Positions 59,309 through 64,000 of a DNA stretch of 64,000 nucleotides are shown one piece after another; the first letter of the stretch is position 1, and the number at the start of each line of letters is the position of its first letter. Source of the DNA: JAENVU01 sp963765075 (GTDB lineage: Bacteria; Actinomycetota; Acidimicrobiia; IMCC26256; JAENVU01); NCBI GenBank assembly GCA_963765075.1, contig CAVXVA010000007.1, positions 186,001 to 250,000 on the forward strand. Reading direction: 5' to 3'. Both the position numbers and the translations under genes were made by a program. A model generated the notes under the pieces. The model was not told the DNA's origin. It did no database searches and was given only the letters and a program-made list of their open reading frames with translations.

Positions 59309-61186
59309 CTACCGAACGTTTGGCTCGGGACGGGCTCCACCGTGCAGATGGGCGTAGAGGTCGTCGGCGACCGCGTCGGGCAACCAGCTCAGCGCCCGCA
59401 GTGTGGCGGGCTCCTGCTCGCGCAGGCGTTTCACCGAACCGAACTGCTTCAAGAGGCGGGTGCGCCGGGTGGGTCCGAGGCCGGGAACGTCGTCGAGCAC
59501 CGACGCGGTGAGCTTCTTGTCGCGCAGGCTCCGGTGGTACGTGATCGCGAACCGGTGGGCCTCGTCGCGAACCTGCTGGAGCAGGTACAGCGCGGGCGAG
59601 TCGCGAGGAATCCGGATCGGATCCGACTCCCCCGGCCGGTACACCTCCTCGAATCGCTTCGCGAGCCCGACCACGGCAACGTCTTCGAGGCCGAGCTCTT
59701 CGAGGACTCGCACCGCCACGCCGAGCTGGCCCTTCCCGCCGTCGATCACGAGGAGGTTCGGCGGGTACGAGAACCGCTTGCCGCTGCGGGCACCTTCGTC
59801 GCGCTCCTCCAGGTATCGCCGGAACCGCCGGGTGAGCACCTCCTCCATGGCGGCGAAGTCGTCTTGACCGAGTTGGTGTTTGATCTTGAAGCGCCGATAC
59901 TCCGACCGCTTCGGAAGCGCGTCTTCCAACACCGTCATCGACGCCACGATCTCGGTCCCCTGCAGGTTCGAAATGTCGAAACACTCGATGCGCAGCGGCG
60001 CCTCGGGCAGGTTGAGCGCCTCCTGGAGCGCCGTCAACGTCTGGGCGCGTGCGTTGTGATCCGACGCTCGCTTGAGTCGGTGGCGGGCGAAGGCCTCGGT
60101 GGCGTTGTGGGTCACGGTCTCGAGCAGGGTCCGTTTCTCGCCGCGTTGGGGAACCCGGATCCGTACCTTGCTGCCGCGGACGAGCGCGAGGAACTCCTCG
60201 TAGAGGTCCTGGTCTTCGGGGAGTTCGGGGACGAGCACCTCGCGGGGAACGTCTTCGGGTGCGGCATCGCCGTAGAGCTGTTCGAGGATGCGCGCCACGA
60301 GGGTCGGCGTCTCGACGTCCTCGACCTTGTCGACGACCAACCCCTTACGCCCGACGACGCGCCCCCGCCGGACGAAGAAGATCTGGACCGAAGCTTCGAG
60401 TTCGTCTTCGGCCAGACCGATGACGTCGAGGTCTTCCTGTTTCTCCCCCACCATCTGCTGGCGTTCGATGGCCTTGCGGACCGACAGCAACTGGTCGCGA
60501 AACCGGGCCGCGCGTTCGAACTCGAGTTCGCCGGCCGCGTCGGCCATGAGCACTTCCAGTCGGGCGACCACGGGCGCCGTCTCACCGCTGAGGAACGCGA
60601 GCATGTCGTCGACCAGTGCCCGATACTCGGTCGCATCGATGTCCTGCACGCACGGCGCCGCACACTTTTCGATGTGGGCGTAGAGGCACGGCCGACCCAG
60701 CCGTTCGTGGCGTTGGAACTTCCCGTTGGTGCACGTGCGGATCGGAAACGTGCGGAGGAGGAGATCGAGGGTCTCGCGGATCGCGTACGCGTGGGCGTAC
60801 GGTCCGAAGTACCGAACGCCCTTGCGTTTCGCGCCACGCATCACCATCGCTCGCGGCCACTGCTCGTCGAGCGTCACCGCGAGGAACGGATACGACTTGT
60901 CGTCCTTCAACCGGATGTTGAACCGTGGGCGGTGCTCCTTGATCAGGTTGTATTCGAGGAACAGCGCCTCGACCTCGTTGCGTACCTCGATCCATTCGAC
61001 GCTGGCCGCGGCGGCGACCATCTGCCGGGTACGCAGCGGCAGCGTGGACGGCGCGCCGAAGTAGTTGGAGAGACGGCTGCGCAGGTTCTTCGCCTTCCCG
61101 ACGTAGATCACCCGGCCGTGCTCGTCCTTGAACTGGTAGGAGCCGGGAGTCTCGGGGATGGTGCCGGCGGGCGGACGGCTGAGCAC
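59309..61186 (-). CDS. uvrC: Excinuclease ABC subunit C
   Basis: A 625-residue protein. It has an N-terminal GIY-YIG nuclease (PGSYQFKDEHGRVIYVGKAK; 3' incision), a UvrB-interacting UVR helix around residues 205-240, an RNase H-like 5' nuclease domain (RIECFDISNLQGTEIVASMT; VIDGGKGQLGVA) and C-terminal helix-hairpin-helix motifs (DVPGLGPTRRTRLLKQFGS). With UvrA and UvrB it excises bulky DNA lesions. No LexA box is visible in the short gap before it. The adjacent sugar aminotransferase gene ends 10 bases upstream of its start. Confidence 0.96.
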   Translation of the reverse strand: MLSRPPAGTIPETPGSYQFKDEHGRVIYVGKAKNLRSRLSNYFGAPSTLPLRTRQMVAAAASVEWIEVRNEVEALFLEYNLIKEHRPRFNIRLKDDKSYPFLAVTLDEQWPRAMVMRGAKRKGVRYFGPYAHAYAIRETLDLLLRTFPIRTCTNGKFQRHERLGRPCLYAHIEKCAAPCVQDIDATEYRALVDDMLAFLSGETAPVVARLEVLMADAAGELEFERAARFRDQLLSVRKAIERQQMVGEKQEDLDVIGLAEDELEASVQIFFVRRGRVVGRKGLVVDKVEDVETPTLVARILEQLYGDAAPEDVPREVLVPELPEDQDLYEEFLALVRGSKVRIRVPQRGEKRTLLETVTHNATEAFARHRLKRASDHNARAQTLTALQEALNLPEAPLRIECFDISNLQGTEIVASMTVLEDALPKRSEYRRFKIKHQLGQDDFAAMEEVLTRRFRRYLEERDEGARSGKRFSYPPNLLVIDGGKGQLGVAVRVLEELGLEDVAVVGLAKRFEEVYRPGESDPIRIPRDSPALYLLQQVRDEAHRFAITYHRSLRDKKLTASVLDDVPGLGPTRRTRLLKQFGSVKRLREQEPATLRALSWLPDAVADDLYAHLHGGARPEPNVR

Positions 61187-61196
61187 GGTGCGACCC

Positions 61197-62336
61197 CTAC
61201 GCCGAACGGAGGACGCGCTCGATGGTCTCGATGACCTCGTCCTGTTGGGACTCGGTCAGGTGCGCCGAACACGGAAGGCACAGGACCCGGTCCGCGATCG
61301 TCGGGGCGACGGTGCCGCCGAGGATGTCGCAGTGCGAATAGGGAGCCTGAACGCGCATCGGCGCCCAGATCGGACGGGTCTCGATGTCGAGCGCGTCGAG
61401 CGCGGCGCGGACCGTGGCGCGGGTACCGGGCCCGTCGAAGACGGCGCTCGCGAGCCAACCGGAGCGGGCTGCCCAGGGTGCGTCCGGTCCGCTCCCGAGG
61501 CCGAGTGGTGTCAGTGCATCGCGATACCGGTTGGCAATTGCCTGGCGGCGCGCGATGAGCCCGTCGAGTCGTTGCATCTGGATCACCCCGATCGCCGCCG
61601 CGATGTTGGACAGTCGGTAGTTGTAGCCCACGGCGTCGTGGCGGTAGTCGAGACCCGGGATCTTGGCCTGCGCGCCGAGATGACGCGCCCGGGCGAGATC
61701 GTCGGGGTCACCCGCGACGAGCATGCCGCCGCCGCCGGTGGAGATGGGCTTGTTGAAGTTGAACGAGTAGATCCCGAACCGACCCACGCTGCCCGGCACT
61801 CGATCGTCGAGTTCGCCGCCGCGCCAACGGGAACCGAGCGCTTCCGCCGCGTCCTCGATCACGGTGATGTCGTGCTCGGCCAGCAGATCGAGCATCGGTT
61901 CGAGGTTCGCGGGGTGGCCGAGAAGGTGCACGGGCACGATCGCCTTCGGCATCGCCTCCCCTGCTTGCGCTCGGCGGGTCACCTCCTCGGCGACGATCGT
62001 CGGGTCGAGGTTCCAGGATTCGGTCTCGCTGTCGACCAGGACACACCGCGCCCCGGTGTAGGCGATTGCGTTGGCCGACGAGATGAAGGTGAGGTCCGAG
62101 ACCCACACCTCGTCGCCTGCTCCCACGCCCGCGGTGACGAGCGCGAGGTGAAGTGCCGCGGTCCCGGTGCTGGTGGCGACCGCGCCGGGTGAACCGACGG
62201 CATCGGCCAGGGCGGCCTCGAACGCCGGCAGATCCGGTCCGAAGACGAGGTGACCGTCGCGCACGGCCCGCGCCGCCGCCTCGGCTTCTTCGTCCCCAAT
62301 GGTCGGCTCGGAGAGCCGGATGCGCGGATCGACCAT
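61197..62336 (-). CDS. DegT/DnrJ/EryC1/StrS-family sugar aminotransferase
   Basis: A 379-residue PLP enzyme. Conserved segments are LVFGPDLPAFEAALADAVG, ATSTGTAALHLALV, HLLGHPANLEPMLDLL, VIEDAAEALGSRW, and the cofactor lysine in SFNFNKPISTGGGGML. It should aminate a keto-sugar nucleotide for glycan synthesis. Its position near a PseB-like 4,6-dehydratase gene suggests surface-glycan or aminosugar work, but the two are on opposite strands with nadA between them, so a joint pathway is inferred. ATG start; the gene overlaps no neighbour. Confidence 0.88.
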   Translation of the reverse strand: MVDPRIRLSEPTIGDEEAEAAARAVRDGHLVFGPDLPAFEAALADAVGSPGAVATSTGTAALHLALVTAGVGAGDEVWVSDLTFISSANAIAYTGARCVLVDSETESWNLDPTIVAEEVTRRAQAGEAMPKAIVPVHLLGHPANLEPMLDLLAEHDITVIEDAAEALGSRWRGGELDDRVPGSVGRFGIYSFNFNKPISTGGGGMLVAGDPDDLARARHLGAQAKIPGLDYRHDAVGYNYRLSNIAAAIGVIQMQRLDGLIARRQAIANRYRDALTPLGLGSGPDAPWAARSGWLASAVFDGPGTRATVRAALDALDIETRPIWAPMRVQAPYSHCDILGGTVAPTIADRVLCLPCSAHLTESQQDEVIETIERVLRSA

Positions 62337-62371
62337 GCCCCCATCCTCCCAGATCCACCCTCACCCCCCGA

Positions 62372-62488
62372 CGTTTGGCGCCTGGTGGCGCGGAGCGCGC
62401 CAGGAAGTGCCAAACGGACCGGGTGTGGCTCCCTCCATTTCAGCGTTTGGCGCCTGGTGACGCGGAGCGCGCCAGGAGTTGCCAAACG
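62372..62488. repeat. Two 45-bp hairpin repeats, REP-like
   Basis: Copies at 62372-62416 and 62444-62488, with near-identity continuing about 12 bases past each. Each is an inverted repeat starting CGTTTGGCGCCTGG and ending CCAGG-N(4)-GCCAAACG, with CGCGGAGCGCG in the loop region. They lie between divergent gene starts, so a terminator role is unlikely; they resemble REP-type extragenic palindromes. Confidence 0.6.
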
Positions 62489-62632
62489 GACCGGGGGTGG
62501 GTGGGGGAAGAGCGGGGGCGCTCGGGGCGTTACGATCAGCGAAGGCCGGCCTGGAATACCGGCTACATATTCGGTTCCGAGGCCGACAACCCCGCGGAGT
62601 GGCGACCAGGCTGTCCCCGCCGGCCAACATCG

Positions 62633-62657
62633 GAACCTTCCCCGAAGGGGCATGTTC
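62633..62657 (+). promoter_or_regulatory. Possible hairpin over the nadA ribosome site
   Basis: GAAC (62633-62636) can pair with GTTC (62654-62657), and CCCC (62640-62643) with GGGG (62647-62650), directly before the ATG at 62658. It would hide the GGGG ribosome site. Short stems; weak evidence. Confidence 0.3.
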
Positions 62658-63749
62658 ATGTTGCGACTCCAGGTCCCCCTGCCGGATCGATACCGCGCGT
62701 CCGATCCCGACACCCTCCGAACGATGATCCGCGAGGCCAAGGCGACGCTCGGGGCCCGGCTGTTGATCCTCGGTCACCACTACCAACGTGACGAAGTGAT
62801 GGAGTGGGCCGACATGCGCGGCGACTCGTTCAAACTCGCCCGGTTCGCGGCCGACTCCGACGCCACCGACATCGTCTTCTGTGGTGTTCACTTCATGGCC
62901 GAATCGGCCGACATCCTCACCGGAGATCACCAGCGCGTGATCCTGCCCGACCTCAACGCCGGCTGTTCGATGGCCGACATGGCCGATCTCGATCAGGTCG
63001 AGGAAGCGTGGGAGGCCATCGCGGCGGTGACGGCCATTGACCGCGTCATCCCGATCACGTATATGAACTCGTCTGCCGCGATCAAGGCGTTCGTCGGCGA
63101 ACACGGCGGCGCGGTGTGCACCTCGTCGAACGCGCGGGCGGTGTTGGAGTGGGCGTTCGCCCGGGGCGACAAGGTGTTGTTCTTTCCTGATCAGCACTTG
63201 GGTCGCAATACCGGGTTCGCCATGGGATACACCGACTCCGACATGCGGGTGTGGAACCCGCACCAGGAGTTCGGCGGACTCGAAGAGCACGACGTCAAGG
63301 ACGCCACCTTCCTCCTCTGGCGCGGTTGGTGTTCGGTGCACCAGCGGTTCACCCCCGACCACGTGCGCGCGTTCCGGGCCGAACACCCGGACGGCATCGT
63401 GATCGTTCACCCGGAATGTGCCCACGAGGTCGTCGAGGTCGCCGATCGGGTCGGTTCGACCGAGCGCATCCTGGAGTGGACCGCCGCGGCTCCGCCCGGA
63501 TCGGTGATCGGCGTGGGGACCGAGATCCACATGGTGCAACGGCTGGCAGCCGACCACCCCGACAAGACGGTCGTGTCGCTCGACCCGTTGGTGTGCCCCT
63601 GTTCGACGATGTTCCGTATCGACGCGCCGCACCTGGCGTGGTGCCTCGACAACCTCATCGCCGGCGAGACCGTGAATCAGATCACCGTCGATCCGCAGAC
63701 CAGCGAGAACGCCCGGGTGGCGCTGCAGCGCATGTTGGACATCACCTAG
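62658..63749 (+). CDS. nadA: Quinolinate synthase
   Basis: A 363-residue quinolinate synthase A. The start LGHHYQRDEVMEWADMRGDS and the Cys ligands of the [4Fe-4S] cluster (NAGCSMAD, HPECAHEVV, PLVCPCS) are present. It condenses iminoaspartate and dihydroxyacetone phosphate to quinolinate for NAD synthesis. Two in-frame ATGs lie 6 bases apart; I chose 62658 because the GGGG ribosome site is well spaced for it. nadB and nadC are not in the window. A short hairpin may overlap its ribosome site. Confidence 0.94.
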   Translation: MLRLQVPLPDRYRASDPDTLRTMIREAKATLGARLLILGHHYQRDEVMEWADMRGDSFKLARFAADSDATDIVFCGVHFMAESADILTGDHQRVILPDLNAGCSMADMADLDQVEEAWEAIAAVTAIDRVIPITYMNSSAAIKAFVGEHGGAVCTSSNARAVLEWAFARGDKVLFFPDQHLGRNTGFAMGYTDSDMRVWNPHQEFGGLEEHDVKDATFLLWRGWCSVHQRFTPDHVRAFRAEHPDGIVIVHPECAHEVVEVADRVGSTERILEWTAAAPPGSVIGVGTEIHMVQRLAADHPDKTVVSLDPLVCPCSTMFRIDAPHLAWCLDNLIAGETVNQITVDPQTSENARVALQRMLDIT

Positions 63750-63793
63750 CAAGATCCGCGTCGTGGGTCCGAGGGCCAGTCACAATGGTGCCA

Positions 63794-64000
63794 ATGGATC
63801 TTTCTGACGCCACCATCCTGCTGACCGGAGGAACCGGTTCGTTCGGGAACGCATTCATCGCCACCGTGACCGAGCGCTGGCCGACGGCCACCATTCGGGT
63901 GTTCTCGCGCGACGAACTCAAACAGCACGACATGCGAGCCCGGGTCGACGACACCAACCTGCGGTTCATCCTGGGAGACGTACGCGATCGCGATCGTTTG
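63794..64000 (+). CDS. UDP-N-acetylglucosamine 4,6-dehydratase-like (PseB/CapD type), partial
   Basis: The gene starts at 63794 and runs off the window; 69 residues are visible. The N-terminus LLTGGTGSFGNAF is the NAD(P) Rossmann motif, and IRVFSRDELKQHDM with LRFILGDVRDRDRL match inverting UDP-GlcNAc 4,6-dehydratases that begin pseudaminic acid or related sugar synthesis. The catalytic residues lie beyond the window. It follows nadA by 44 bases on the same strand. Confidence 0.8.
   Translation, partial: MDLSDATILLTGGTGSFGNAFIATVTERWPTATIRVFSRDELKQHDMRARVDDTNLRFILGDVRDRDRL

Noticed and set aside
61197..62336. Calling the aminotransferase PseC
   Set aside because: Its N-terminus lacks the PseC-typical start, and the PseB-like gene is on the other strand beyond nadA; only the broad DegT family is supported.

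Overview
The window is GC-rich chromosomal DNA from an actinobacterium, most likely an uncultured member of Acidimicrobiia or a relative. The pointers are families typical of mycothiol-using actinobacteria (Rv2466c-like and TIGR03086-like proteins), a DUF222-HNH (13E12-type) gene, actinobacterial LexA boxes (CGAAC-N4-GTTCG), and the run uvrC-rapZ-yvcK-gap-pgk-tpiA-secG. The lineage is inferred from gene content only.

Layout. 1-30.5 kb is accessory catabolic and regulatory chromosome: the end of an alkylsulfatase, a crotonase plus dienelactone hydrolase pair, dehydrogenases, CorA, an MFS pump, a class III aminotransferase, SOS-controlled dinB, msrA, a CREST-type membrane protein coupled to an acyltransferase, an acyl-CoA synthetase, a Baeyer-Villiger monooxygenase, a GGDEF-EAL protein, and a four-gene operon led by a PEP-synthase-like phosphotransferase. 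30,627-46,070 is a 15.4-kb integrative element in the 3' half of a tRNA-Leu(GAG) gene. It is bounded by a 55-bp direct repeat, has its tyrosine integrase next to the intact tRNA, and carries tandem 11-bp repeats inside both ends that look like integrase arm sites. Its right part is a replication/excision module (xis, prim-pol, DUF3631, HNH). Its left part is cargo: a CsrA homologue, secreted and lipoprotein genes, an RCC1-propeller protein, an ISL3 transposase, an IS3 remnant and a probable TumE-type toxin-antitoxin pair. 46.1-54 kb holds a haem-binding protein, the SOS-controlled DUF222-HNH gene and a dipeptide/oligopeptide ABC transporter. 54-64 kb is a leftward housekeeping run (secG, tpiA, pgk, gap, yvcK, rapZ, uvrC), then a sugar aminotransferase, nadA and the start of a PseB-like dehydratase.

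Points of interest. The strongest are the CsrA homologue (plus a 3' remnant of a second copy) on an actinobacterial element, the candidate integrase arm sites, two LexA boxes, and the absence of whiA from its usual place between yvcK and gap. Many genes, mainly in the element, are broken by single-base frameshifts while their protein similarity and stop/start overlaps are preserved. I describe these as frameshifted and cannot separate sequencing error from real decay.
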